Source: Treponema pallidum subsp. pallidum str. Nichols (GTDB lineage Bacteria > Spirochaetota > Spirochaetia > Treponematales > Treponemataceae). From it: 64,000 bases of DNA. A program made the translations under genes and the position numbers. Below are positions 27,295-36,008 of this stretch, one piece after another; positions within the stretch are counted from its first letter, which is position 1, and every line of letters begins with the position of its first letter. The notes beneath the pieces were generated by a model. It saw only the letters and a list, made by a program, of their open reading frames with translations, ran no database searches and was not told the DNA's origin. The stretch spans positions 778,501 through 842,500 of the forward strand of contig NC_021490.2 in assembly GCF_000410535.2 (NCBI RefSeq), given 5' to 3'.

Positions 27295-28487
27295 GTTCCC
27301 TCCTTTACCAGATATCCATTAAAATCCTTCCCCAGGATAAGCGTAAAATCGATGCCCGTTTCCACCCCATACTCATCAAGCGAGGCGCTAGTTGTCTCAA
27401 TATTCTGACAACGAATCACCTGCGCCACCACTTTAGCCACTGCAGGATTCCCAATGCGATCGACGAGCACCGTCTTTTGCACACTTTGCTCCAATGCATT
27501 ATCAACGCGAACTACGTCGTAACCAAATCCTTGGTAAATATTCGCCGTCGTGCGCGCAAGACCGTGCGATTCAGTTCCGTTAAGAATTTCCAACGCATAC
27601 ACACGCTCAAAGGCCGTACCATTCTCTGACGCAAGCACCGCAAGCGTCTGGCGCACGATTTCCTTAATTTGCTGTCCATCACGAGATGGAAAAAGGAGTA
27701 CCTTGCCGTCTACCACTCGTTTAGTCCCTGAAAAACGCTGCGGCACTAGGCGTTCTGAATCCAACTTAGATAATTCACCTATAAGCTTTTTTAAGTCAGC
27801 ACGCCGAACGTTAGAACGTATTAGCCTGTTCAAGGAAAAAGCACGAGTTGAATGAACAAAAAACTCACTGTGATCATTAACACTACGCAACAAAGCTAAA
27901 ATAGCTTTCTGTTTCCTCGATGCTGACTCCCCTTCTCCCTCATCCTCGTCTTCGTATAAAAGATAATCACGCATCTTATCCCCATCCAAAGACACTGATC
28001 CTGACGGTAACAGGACATGCCCTGCACGTTCTGTGTGCACGTCGATGGGCGTAGGGATAAACACCGACAGACCAGAGAGTAAATCTGTCAATTTAGAAAA
28101 GTTATCCAGCGAGCACACTACAGAAAAAGGAACGTTAATTCCCGTTAACTTTTCTACCTCCCTTTTATACTCCTCAATACCACGCTCGCTGTAAAGCGAA
28201 CCGATGCCATCCGTACGGCCAAGACTCTGCAGAATAAGTCCCATATTATGGGGAATATCAAACATTGCCGCGCGCCTCGTTGCAGGATAATACGCAACAA
28301 CATTGCTGGAGATTGGAACGTTCTCGTGTTCAATGACAAACAACACCTTGAGAATATTGTCGCTAGAAAGTGAGGATTCAAGCGGATCGCGCTTCATACC
28401 AAAGAAGACTGCAAAGACGGTGATAACCAGCATAAAAAAAATGAGGAGTAAAAAAAGCCCATGTCTTCCCATATCCAACACTTTCAT
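27291..28487 (-). CDS. LytR/LCP-like membrane protein with LytR_C domain
   Basis: 398 residues from ATG 28487 (GGGAG six bases upstream). One membrane helix (about residues 10-32) is followed by an LCP-like domain (VEKLTGINVPFSVV, DLLSGLSVFIPTPIDV) and a C-terminal LytR_C domain (YALEILNGTESHGLARTTAN). Canonical LCP phosphotransferases have an Arg-Asp containing loop where this protein has DIPHNMG, so the catalytic residues seem missing. It sits between yqeK and rsfS as in many bacteria. Possibly an envelope protein that binds but does not transfer polyprenyl-linked glycans. Confidence 0.8.
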   Translation of the reverse strand: MKVLDMGRHGLFLLLIFFMLVITVFAVFFGMKRDPLESSLSSDNILKVLFVIEHENVPISSNVVAYYPATRRAAMFDIPHNMGLILQSLGRTDGIGSLYSERGIEEYKREVEKLTGINVPFSVVCSLDNFSKLTDLLSGLSVFIPTPIDVHTERAGHVLLPSGSVSLDGDKMRDYLLYEDEDEGEGESASRKQKAILALLRSVNDHSEFFVHSTRAFSLNRLIRSNVRRADLKKLIGELSKLDSERLVPQRFSGTKRVVDGKVLLFPSRDGQQIKEIVRQTLAVLASENGTAFERVYALEILNGTESHGLARTTANIYQGFGYDVVRVDNALEQSVQKTVLVDRIGNPAVAKVVAQVIRCQNIETTSASLDEYGVETGIDFTLILGKDFNGYLVKEGT

Positions 28488-28560
28488 TGCACACTCCCTG
28501 GCCTCTCGTCGAACTGCGGCAGATACACACACTGCCCTACTTTTGCCCGACTGCCACCCG

Positions 28561-29178
28561 TTACGCGGGTTGACTTACATCCTTTCCCAGTGCACGCAAC
28601 ATCGCACACGTACGCGGATGGGGCGTGGTACGTTTTCGCTCTGCGCACACAATACTCGCACTCACTACTTTTGCAGCAAGCGCATCTAACGTTAACGTTG
28701 ACACTGCACCGCGCAAGGACGCCGCCCAAGCACGAGCTGGCTCAATTTTGTCTGATATAAAAAGAATCTTTCCTAACACACCAAAGTCTTCACACCCAAA
28801 GGTATGCCAGCGCACCGCAGACAACAACACCTCATCCTGCACGCCAAATTCCTGTGCTAACACACACGCGGCTGCGCGCCCGTGCAAGAGCAATGGCGTA
28901 CCACGCTCAGTTACATCAATGGGAAAACCATCGCACGCAGCAGCACGCAACAAGAACACTTCCGAATGCTCCCGGCACATATCGTGCGCAATACCCGCGC
29001 AATAAACGTGCGGCTCAAGCTGCGCTTCCAACGCATACCGCCGTACCAGCATGCACCCAAACTCCGCTACACGACGCGAATGCTCATACCTAGGTGGCGA
29101 AAGCACTGCGCGCGCGTACGCGTCCACACGCGCAATCAGCGCCGTCATATCTGCAGACACAAAAGAGAACGCTGGCAT
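28561..29178 (-). CDS. YqeK-like HD-domain hydrolase
   Basis: About 205 residues from the ATG at 29178; the frame stays open through the end of nadD and the start lacks a clear ribosome site, so an ATG at 29148 or an upstream GTG remain possible. Metal ligands of the HD fold are visible: YEHSRRVAEFG, AGIAHDMCRE, HGRAAA and SDKIEPAR. YqeK proteins hydrolyse diadenosine tetraphosphate symmetrically. Genome order nadD-yqeK-lytR-rsfS is the conserved arrangement of that family. Confidence 0.85.
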   Translation of the reverse strand: MPAFSFVSADMTALIARVDAYARAVLSPPRYEHSRRVAEFGCMLVRRYALEAQLEPHVYCAGIAHDMCREHSEVFLLRAAACDGFPIDVTERGTPLLLHGRAAACVLAQEFGVQDEVLLSAVRWHTFGCEDFGVLGKILFISDKIEPARAWAASLRGAVSTLTLDALAAKVVSASIVCAERKRTTPHPRTCAMLRALGKDVSQPA

Positions 29179-29254
29179 CTGCGCCTGTCCAAGGAAAGAA
29201 AGAAAACGAGAAGAACAGGAAGAATCGTCCACTCCGGAGAAAGAAGGCAGAGGC

Positions 29255-29869
29255 TCACGACCGGTAGAGTCCACGCGCGATAATATACTCACGAACTGGG
29301 GAAGGTACAAGATAACCCCAACTACGCCCCCGTTGAATTGCGGTGCGTATGTACGTTGACGAAATAGGAAGCGCCACATTCTCCGCCGAAACCCATGGGA
29401 AGGGAAACGATTGTAGAGTGCGTGTGGCGCGTTCTACGTTCCCCCCATCGCCTGACGTCACAGGGCGCGCACCCACGACAAAATCAACGTGTGTACTCCA
29501 CGAATCGAACGCGTGCCAGTGCGGTACACTGCGCGCTGCATCTTCCCCCAATACCAGCGCGAGCTTGCCCTCAAGCTGTGCGCCATACTTTTCCCGCACA
29601 TGCTGCACCGTCTCGGCAGTATACGAAATACCCCCACGCCTAATCTCACACTCTTCAACAGAAAAATACGGCGTTGTCCCAATTGCTAAATGGAGCATCC
29701 GCACCCGATCGTGCGCACTTGCACTTCCTTCCTTTTCTTTGAAGGGGGAAACGAAGGTAGGCACAAACAGCACGCGGTCATACCCGGCGTGCCGGTGTAC
29801 TGCATCAGCCAAGAGCAAGTGGCCCAGATGAACAGGATCGTACGAACCGCCAAACAGGGCTAACTTCAT
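29255..29869 (-). CDS. nadD: NadD nicotinate-nucleotide adenylyltransferase
   Basis: 204 residues. The nucleotidyltransferase motif GGSYDPVHLGHL at the N-terminus and ISSTYIRTAI near the C-terminus are diagnostic, with the FVPTFVSPFKE substrate loop between them. It adenylates nicotinate mononucleotide in NAD synthesis. ATG 29869 overlaps the obg stop by 4 bases (ATGA). Confidence 0.96.
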   Translation of the reverse strand: MKLALFGGSYDPVHLGHLLLADAVHRHAGYDRVLFVPTFVSPFKEKEGSASAHDRVRMLHLAIGTTPYFSVEECEIRRGGISYTAETVQHVREKYGAQLEGKLALVLGEDAARSVPHWHAFDSWSTHVDFVVGARPVTSGDGGNVERATRTLQSFPFPWVSAENVALPISSTYIRTAIQRGRSWGYLVPSPVREYIIARGLYRS

Positions 29870-30996
29870 CCGCGCACTTTTCGTTTTCTGCTCAAGCTCA
29901 CCGTTGCCCCAAAATCATCACGCACCTGACACACCGGATCCTCAAGCTGAGCGTACATAAAACTGGGAGCTTGGTTCCGCCACACAGGGGAACGCAACGC
30001 GCCCGCACCTGCGTCAGAGAGACGCACAAAAGCCTCCTGCAATTCATCTAAACCCCAGCGATTGTGCACCGAGACTCCACAAACCTCAGTGGATGGGTGC
30101 TGTGCACGAAGCTGCTGCAAACACTCACGCGCATTCGGCAAATCAAGCTTGGTACCTACGAGCACGCGCGCCTTTGTCTCAAAGACAGGGGAGAAAGCGT
30201 ACAATTCCTTGCAAAGCAAATCGTATGTATGCAGCGCACGCTCATCTGCAAGATCAATGAGAAATGCAAGCCCCGCACAGCGGGTCAAGTGCTTGAGAAA
30301 GCGCAACCCCAAGCCGACACCCTGCGAGGCGCGTTCGAGAATCCCAGGGACATCTGCCAGGATCACGTCGCGCCCATCCCCCGTACGCAGCACCCCCAAG
30401 TAAGGAATCCGGGTAGTGAAAGGATAAGGGGCAACGCGCGACCGCGCGTGGGTAAAAAAATTCAGCAAAGAAGATTTGCCCGCGTTGGGGAGCCCCACAA
30501 AGCCAACGTCTGCCACAATACGCAGTTCAACGTGCACCACACGTTCCTGCCCCGGCTGCCCAGAATGCGCGCGTTGCGGAGCCTGCTGCACTGGGCCACG
30601 GAAATGATAATTCCCCCAACCACCCCTTCCACCCGAAAGGAGCGTCACGCAACCTTCATGGGCATGACCAAAATCGTGCAAAACCTCATGAGTCTGCGCA
30701 TCCCTTAAAAGACAACCCGGAGGCAGCGGTATAACACAATCGTGCCCCTTTGCACCAAAGCGGCGTGCCCCCTCTCCATCCTGCCCATTCTTTGCACGAA
30801 ACACGCGTCCATACCTCAGGTGCACAAGCGTGCGCATGTTGCGCCGTACCTGGAACACAACGTCCCCGCCGCGCCCTCCATCGCCCCCCGCGGGGCCGCC
30901 GCGCGGGACATACTTTTCCCGCCGAAACGCCACACAGCCATTTCCACCCCGACCAGAGGAAACACGAATCAGCACCTCATCAACAAAACTGGCCAT
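29866..30996 (-). CDS. obg: Obg (CgtA) ribosome-associated GTPase
   Basis: 376 residues. Glycine-rich Obg domain at the N-terminus (VSSGRGGNGCVAF, GPAGGDGGRGGDVVF), then a G domain with G1 GLPNAGKSSLL, G3 DVPG and G4 GTKLDL. There is a short basic C-terminus and no large OCT domain. It acts in 50S assembly and stress signalling. GAGAGA lies upstream of ATG 30996, and 117 bases separate it from rpmA with nothing recognisable in between. Confidence 0.96.
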   Translation of the reverse strand: MASFVDEVLIRVSSGRGGNGCVAFRREKYVPRGGPAGGDGGRGGDVVFQVRRNMRTLVHLRYGRVFRAKNGQDGEGARRFGAKGHDCVIPLPPGCLLRDAQTHEVLHDFGHAHEGCVTLLSGGRGGWGNYHFRGPVQQAPQRAHSGQPGQERVVHVELRIVADVGFVGLPNAGKSSLLNFFTHARSRVAPYPFTTRIPYLGVLRTGDGRDVILADVPGILERASQGVGLGLRFLKHLTRCAGLAFLIDLADERALHTYDLLCKELYAFSPVFETKARVLVGTKLDLPNARECLQQLRAQHPSTEVCGVSVHNRWGLDELQEAFVRLSDAGAGALRSPVWRNQAPSFMYAQLEDPVCQVRDDFGATVSLSRKRKVRG

Positions 30997-31113
30997 GCTC
31001 TCTCAAAAACCTGTGCACGCCCCCTACGATCCCACAGACACGCAAATACCCCCTGACCCTTCTTACACCACAGACACAAAGCACAGGAGGCACCTGGTTC
31101 CCTCTATAAAAGC

Positions 31114-31377
31114 TCAAGAAGGCCGGTTTTCCACGCACACAGAAACGAGGCGCCTCCCCTTCCTTTGAAGATAGGTCACAACCCCAGGAGCAAGAGCAAA
31201 CAACGTATCGTCCTTCCCCCTTCCCACATTTTCTCCCGGGTGAATTCGGGTACCCCGCTGGCGCACCAAAATCGAACCAGCACGAGCGTGCTGACCACCG
31301 AACAACTTTACTCCCAAATACTTCGGATTAGAATCGCGCCCGTTCTTAGATCCACTGCCACCTCTCTTTCGAGCCAT
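31114..31377 (-). CDS. rpmA: Ribosomal protein L27
   Basis: 87 residues beginning [19 protein letters not shown], the mature-type L27 N-terminus whose tail reaches the peptidyl-transferase centre. An in-frame stop lies seven codons upstream with no start codon in between, so no N-terminal leader of the Firmicute type exists. This matters because a Prp protease gene, which removes that leader in Firmicutes, lies immediately upstream. GGGGGG precedes the ATG. Confidence 0.97.
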
Positions 31378-31407
31378 ACTACCCCCCGTTTTGTCTTAAC
31401 CGCGACG

Positions 31408-31734
31408 CTACGCACACACCACTCCCCTCCGCACGCAAAGATGCACCGAACTGGGATACTCCTGCATCAACGTACGTAAACCACGTTCTAGAAACTCCGC
31501 AGTGAAACACAAGAGAGCCAACGCGGAATCCGGACACCCCCCCACGCGAAAGGAGAGAAAACCCCGATCCGCCGCCTCTATCTGAGGACCCAAACGCTCA
31601 AGCCCAAGCACCGCAGTGCGCAAAAGCACACTAACTGCCGCACACACAACATCACCGCCTCGTGTTCCACGCGCAGCATGACCAGAGGCAACTGCAGATA
31701 AAAACTGCCCTCGGTCACCGACTTCAAGCAACAC
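31408..31734 (-). CDS. prp: Prp-family ribosomal-processing cysteine protease
   Basis: 108 residues from a GTG at 31734, four codons after the rplU stop in the same frame. The catalytic pair is visible: His19 in SGHA and Cys31 in DVVCAAVS, 12 residues apart as in characterised Prp. The gene sits between rplU and rpmA, the standard Prp locus. Its usual substrate, an L27 leader, is absent here, so the substrate is uncertain. Confidence 0.9.
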   Translation of the reverse strand: MLLEVGDRGQFLSAVASGHAARGTRGGDVVCAAVSVLLRTAVLGLERLGPQIEAADRGFLSFRVGGCPDSALALLCFTAEFLERGLRTLMQEYPSSVHLCVRRGVVCA

Positions 31735-31746
31735 TCGGACCAGAGC

Positions 31747-32064
31747 CTACACCCCCAAGATGTCACTAACGGTCAAGCGAGTGTACCACTGCCGATGACC
31801 GATAGTTCGGTGGTAATCCTTCTTGCTCTTATACTTGTACACGGTAATCTTCCGACTGCGAAAACATTCCCCCACCACCGCGCGCACACCCACTCCTTCA
31901 AGATAAGGAGAACCAATCCGCGTCAAACCCTCGCCACCAATCATCAACACCTCACGCACATCGATGCACCCGCCCGGCGCAACTTCGGAGATATTATCTA
32001 CAACGATACTACTACCCCGTTCCACCTTATACTGCTTGCCCTTGTATTCAATCAGCGCGTACAC
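31747..32064 (-). CDS. rplU: Ribosomal protein L21
   Basis: 105 residues from a GTG at 32064 with GGAGG four bases upstream; this places VYALIEYKGKQYKVE at the normal L21 start. The C-terminal part YKYKSKKDYHRTIGHRQ is the RNA-binding signature. First gene of the rplU-prp-rpmA-obg run. The 106 bases between it and ppdK contain no recognisable leader element. Confidence 0.96.
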   Translation of the reverse strand: MYALIEYKGKQYKVERGSSIVVDNISEVAPGGCIDVREVLMIGGEGLTRIGSPYLEGVGVRAVVGECFRSRKITVYKYKSKKDYHRTIGHRQWYTRLTVSDILGV

Positions 32065-32170
32065 AAAACCTCCAAAAAACACCCAGCTACACCTCTAACC
32101 ACGCAGACGCAGCCATCCCTCGCACCGTTAGTGGAACGCACAGAGACGCTCACCAAGCACGAACGACACC

Positions 32171-34876
32171 TTACCTAGCGCGCCTACCGCCTGACTTCGC
32201 GGAAGACCTTCCCCGCCATGCAGGCTTCCTGCCTTCCTTTTCTGCGTTTTCAATCTCCGCCTGTGCAATTGCAAGTAAAGCGATAGGCACCGAGTAAGAC
32301 GAACACGAAACGTAATCTAGTCCTACTTCCATACAAAAACGAATATTTTCTGACCGTGAACCGTGCTCCCCACACAAACCTAGCTGAATATCCGGCCGTG
32401 CCAGCCGTCCACGCTGCATAGCAACCTCAATTAACTCGCGCACGCGCGCATCGAGTATCGCAAAGGGGTTTCCGTCAACCAAATCATACATCGTGTAGTC
32501 CGGCATAAACGTATTGAAATCGTCTCTGGAGAGTCCAAGCGTTGTCTGCGTCAAGTCATTAGTCCCAAACGAGAAAAACTGCGCGTAGCGCGCAATCTCG
32601 TCTGCACTCAACGCAGCTGCAGGCAGCTCAATCATAGCACCCACCTTATAGTCAACCTCCTTTGCCTTGAGCGCAAGACGTACCTCTTCCTCTATCGAGC
32701 CGATACCCTGGTATGCGTGCCCCTCAATCTTTTTACCATACACAATCTGCTTTAACTCACGGCAATTCATGACAATGGGGATCATTATCTCTGGGTACAC
32801 CGAGATCTTCTCTTTCTGCAACCGGTACACTGCCTCGAACACGGCGCGCACCTGCATGGCGTAGATTTCCGGGTATGAAATCGCAATACGGCACCCACGG
32901 TGACCCAGCATGGGATTCACCTCAGATAGCATGGAGATCCGCTCCTGCAACTCCTCCCGGGACAGACCTTTACCACAAACCTTCTCGAGATACTCCAAAA
33001 ACTTGCTAACTTCACTCTCCCCGTGCGGCAAAAACTCGTGCAAAGGAGCATCCAGAAGGCGAATAGTCACTTCATGTCCCTGCATTACCTTGAAGATGCC
33101 GTAGAAATCCTCTCCCTGCATCTTTTGCAACTGCTTGAGACTGCCCGTCCGCTCCTCAGCATTCTCCGAGAAGATCATACGGCGGAACACATTTATCCGA
33201 TCTTCTTTGAAGAACATATGCTCTGTACGACACAGTCCGATACCCTGCGCACCAAAGGCGAGCGCGAGCTCTGCATCGTGTGGACTGTCCGCGTTCGCCC
33301 GCACGTGAAACGAACGCACAAAACCCTTCGCAAGCTCGATGAAGCTCACTAGGCCAGACGTCTCTGGATCAGGCTCAATGAGCTGCGCAGCTCCCATATA
33401 CAGGGTGGATTCCCCGTAGTAAGGAACATTAAGCGTTACAAAATCGCCCTCGTTGATAGTCATACCGTCAACGACCGCTTTGTCCGAATAAATCTTCATA
33501 TCTGGACGGACCAAAGAGATCTTCCCATACTGACGGGCAACAACCGAAGCGTGGGCGGAGTACCCCCCCTCGTTAGAAAGAACACCAGTTGCCACCTCAA
33601 TTGCCTTAACGTCCCCCGCGTACGTTGCAGGCATACACAAGATACACCGTGTATCTTGTCCGCCCATCTTCGCCACACGCCACGCCTCGATGAGGGAATC
33701 AGCGGTAAAGTACACTCGCCCAACCGCCGCACCAGGAACACCAATAATCCCCCCCTGCGAGGATTTCAAACCTGTCACACTCGTCATATCAATGACCGGG
33801 TGCAAAATCTCGTTCAGCTGACCCGGTTTTACCGACTTGACCACGTATTCAGCATCCACCACCTCGCGCTCGTACAGGTCGAGCAGCAACCGTACCAAAG
33901 AGATTGTGCTCTTCGCTTCGACAGGTTTTTGCTCAATAAGCCATAAACTGCCCGCCTCGATAGTAAAGCGAACCTCCCGAATCTCTCGGCTGTGATCCTC
34001 CAGTTTCCACGCAATATCCTGCAACTGCTTAAGATAAGCCGGCTTTATCGCATTTACATCACTGCCTTCGGCATCGCATTCGTCGAACCGCTCCTCAAAA
34101 TACTGACCCTGAAGTTTCTTCTCTCCAGTTATAATATTCCTACTGAAAAACCGACCCGAGTAGCTGCCTCCCCCATAATTCCCGTAGACCATAGGCTGAA
34201 TAAGGATGGCAACTCCATCTTCCCCATCCTCCTCAAACGACAGCAGTTTACTAACAAGCCTTACCGCTTCTTCAAGCTGAACGTAGGCATCATCGAAAAA
34301 GCCGTCTGGAAGCAAGGCTCGATACCGATTCATCGCCTCGCGCCCAGAGGGAGAAGATTTTCCTCCCTGCAAAAAAACCTCTATTTCCTTCAGGGTTTCG
34401 ACAAACTCCGAAGCACCCTTGGTGTTCTCCTCACTTTCTGCGATACCAAGCAATACCCCAAATACACCCTTCAAAAGGAAGAACACCTCGTGCGTTGCAA
34501 AATGCTCCCCGACACGCTCGGCAAACCCCGCGAAAGTATCCCGTGTCAAACCAAAGTTATGTAATACCGGATAATTCGAAATGGCCAAATTGGGGGATAA
34601 AACCACCTTGAGGAGCATAGGATTCTTTGCATCCGCATACTCTTTTCTGTTTAAAAGCGTAAACTTCCTTAAATACGGACTTAGCGCGGACCGAAGCTTC
34701 TCCCCATACAGACTACGAGAGACTGTCGCATCAATAACCACGCTCGGAAGCACGGGCAACCCCAGACTTGACAACTCATCCGCCTGACGACCCCGAATCC
34801 CCAAAAGCCCTCGGTCAAGCCTCTTATCGAGAGCCTCTTTATTGCTCAGAAAATGAATGGATTTGGCAATGTTCAT
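32171..34876 (-). CDS. ppdK: Pyruvate phosphate dikinase, divergent nucleotide-binding half
   Basis: 901 residues. The C-terminal PEP/pyruvate domain is well conserved: GIGLCRTEHMFF, MLGHRGCRIAISYPEIYAMQ, FFSFGTNDLTQTTLG, CGEHGSRSENIRF and DYVSCSSYSVPIALLAIAQA with the catalytic Cys. The swivelling His region reads GGYSAHASVVAR. The N-terminal ATP-grasp region is strongly altered: where PPDKs have V-R-S-G-A-R and SMPGMMDT, this protein has KVVLSPNLAISNYPVLHN (about residues 90-107), and the GEDVVAG element is not recognisable. AGGAG lies six bases before ATG 34876. The upstream gene ends nine bases before, so the two form an operon. In treponemes PPDK complements PPi-dependent glycolysis. Confidence 0.9.
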   Translation of the reverse strand: MNIAKSIHFLSNKEALDKRLDRGLLGIRGRQADELSSLGLPVLPSVVIDATVSRSLYGEKLRSALSPYLRKFTLLNRKEYADAKNPMLLKVVLSPNLAISNYPVLHNFGLTRDTFAGFAERVGEHFATHEVFFLLKGVFGVLLGIAESEENTKGASEFVETLKEIEVFLQGGKSSPSGREAMNRYRALLPDGFFDDAYVQLEEAVRLVSKLLSFEEDGEDGVAILIQPMVYGNYGGGSYSGRFFSRNIITGEKKLQGQYFEERFDECDAEGSDVNAIKPAYLKQLQDIAWKLEDHSREIREVRFTIEAGSLWLIEQKPVEAKSTISLVRLLLDLYEREVVDAEYVVKSVKPGQLNEILHPVIDMTSVTGLKSSQGGIIGVPGAAVGRVYFTADSLIEAWRVAKMGGQDTRCILCMPATYAGDVKAIEVATGVLSNEGGYSAHASVVARQYGKISLVRPDMKIYSDKAVVDGMTINEGDFVTLNVPYYGESTLYMGAAQLIEPDPETSGLVSFIELAKGFVRSFHVRANADSPHDAELALAFGAQGIGLCRTEHMFFKEDRINVFRRMIFSENAEERTGSLKQLQKMQGEDFYGIFKVMQGHEVTIRLLDAPLHEFLPHGESEVSKFLEYLEKVCGKGLSREELQERISMLSEVNPMLGHRGCRIAISYPEIYAMQVRAVFEAVYRLQKEKISVYPEIMIPIVMNCRELKQIVYGKKIEGHAYQGIGSIEEEVRLALKAKEVDYKVGAMIELPAAALSADEIARYAQFFSFGTNDLTQTTLGLSRDDFNTFMPDYTMYDLVDGNPFAILDARVRELIEVAMQRGRLARPDIQLGLCGEHGSRSENIRFCMEVGLDYVSCSSYSVPIALLAIAQAEIENAEKEGRKPAWRGRSSAKSGGRRAR

Positions 34877-34885
34877 TGTGCACTC

Positions 34886-35920
34886 CTAAAACAAATTCAA
34901 CACCGTGTCTGGGGAACCGTGCAAAAACACCTCAAAACGAGAACTCGCCCCCTCCTTGAAATACTTAGAGAGCTTGGACAAATCCTTAATTTCCTCACCT
35001 GACACTGCAAACTGAATCACACTCCCGTGCTTCACCTTTCCCCATTTGAAGAGAGTGTTAATATCCACAATACGCTCACCATCGTAGAACACAATGACCT
35101 CTGAAGAAGGGTACCGCGCGTTGTAACTCCTGATAATACGCTTCCACGCTTCCACATTCCCGTTATGAAACAACTCGTTAGAAACAGGCACCGATATTAA
35201 CTGAGACATCCGAATCGGACCTGCAGAGGCTTGAGCAGGAGGACGCGCGGTAGGAGACACAGACTCAGACGAAGCCCGATCACAGGTAGCCCCTTCAGAC
35301 GCCCTGGCAGCGTCCGCACCCGACTTCTTTGCCGATCGAACCCTCTTGCCAGAACCCTCAGACTTTTTCGTAGACACAAATGCAAAAACCCCCGAAAGGA
35401 TTTCTTTGGGAACCACGAACTTACGATTCTCTATCAGAGCAATCAAACCCTTGGCGACTTCGTCTGCAATCCGTTCATCAAGCGGTCCCCTATCCTGCTT
35501 TCCCACGTACACCAACAAGAGCTCATTTTTCCGAAAACCCTCGACAAGGGAGGCGTTCGAAGGATTCTTCGGGTTTATTGCCAAAAATCCAAGATCGGGG
35601 TGATGATAACCAAGTACAATATCCACTCCCTTCCACCGCGCAGTTTCCTGAGCAAACCCGAGACCCTCGACGGAAACCTTCCTTAGATTGTAAGAAAACA
35701 GCCGATACCCCCACGTGTCGATGAGTAGCACCGACAGGAGCGCTGCAACCTGCTCGCTTTGCATCTCCTTCGCACAGAGCAGCAGGTTGACCTGGTCTGC
35801 GACGTTATTCTTCGGATCACACTCATCCAACACGCTCAAAACGCCCTTCACATGACGCACTAGAGCATTAAAGTTCTTCTTCACCGCTGCAGGCACGTAA
35901 AAACTAGATGCACTCACCAC
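34886..35920 (-). CDS. Unknown cytoplasmic protein co-transcribed with ppdK
   Basis: 344 residues, not recognised. Two ordered parts can be seen. An N-terminal region (about 1-175) has mixed alpha/beta character with LLIDTWGYRLFSYNL and VDIVLGYHHPDLGFLAIN. A C-terminal region (about 240-344) includes PSSEVIVFYDGERIVDIN and ends SPDTVLNLF. A Ser/Ala/Lys-rich linker (about 185-235) joins them. No signal peptide or membrane helix. GTG 35920 has AAAGGAG six bases upstream. Its stop overlaps the ppdK ribosome site, so a role tied to PPDK is possible, but no function can be assigned. Confidence 0.8.
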   Translation of the reverse strand: MVSASSFYVPAAVKKNFNALVRHVKGVLSVLDECDPKNNVADQVNLLLCAKEMQSEQVAALLSVLLIDTWGYRLFSYNLRKVSVEGLGFAQETARWKGVDIVLGYHHPDLGFLAINPKNPSNASLVEGFRKNELLLVYVGKQDRGPLDERIADEVAKGLIALIENRKFVVPKEILSGVFAFVSTKKSEGSGKRVRSAKKSGADAARASEGATCDRASSESVSPTARPPAQASAGPIRMSQLISVPVSNELFHNGNVEAWKRIIRSYNARYPSSEVIVFYDGERIVDINTLFKWGKVKHGSVIQFAVSGEEIKDLSKLSKYFKEGASSRFEVFLHGSPDTVLNLF

Positions 35921-35940
35921 GTAACACTCCTTTGATGATT

Positions 35941-35977
35941 AAAAAGCTCCCCGAAACAGAAAAGTTCCAGGGAGCTT
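35941..35977 (-). terminator. Rho-independent terminator after cfpA
   Basis: Read on the minus strand, AAGCTCCC and GGGAGCTT form an 8-bp stem around an 18-base loop and are followed by TTTTT. It sits 32 bases past the cfpA stop and before the next gene, isolating cfpA as its own transcription unit. Confidence 0.75.
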
Positions 35978-36008
35978 CGGATCACGACAAAGTCTATCTA
36001 CAATCTCG

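Noticed and set aside
28854..29283. Plus-strand frames opposite yqeK
   Set aside because: Composition shadow; the HD residues on the minus strand settle the coding strand.
33551..34564. Plus-strand frames opposite ppdK
   Set aside because: Minus-strand ppdK carries conserved motifs throughout the same region.
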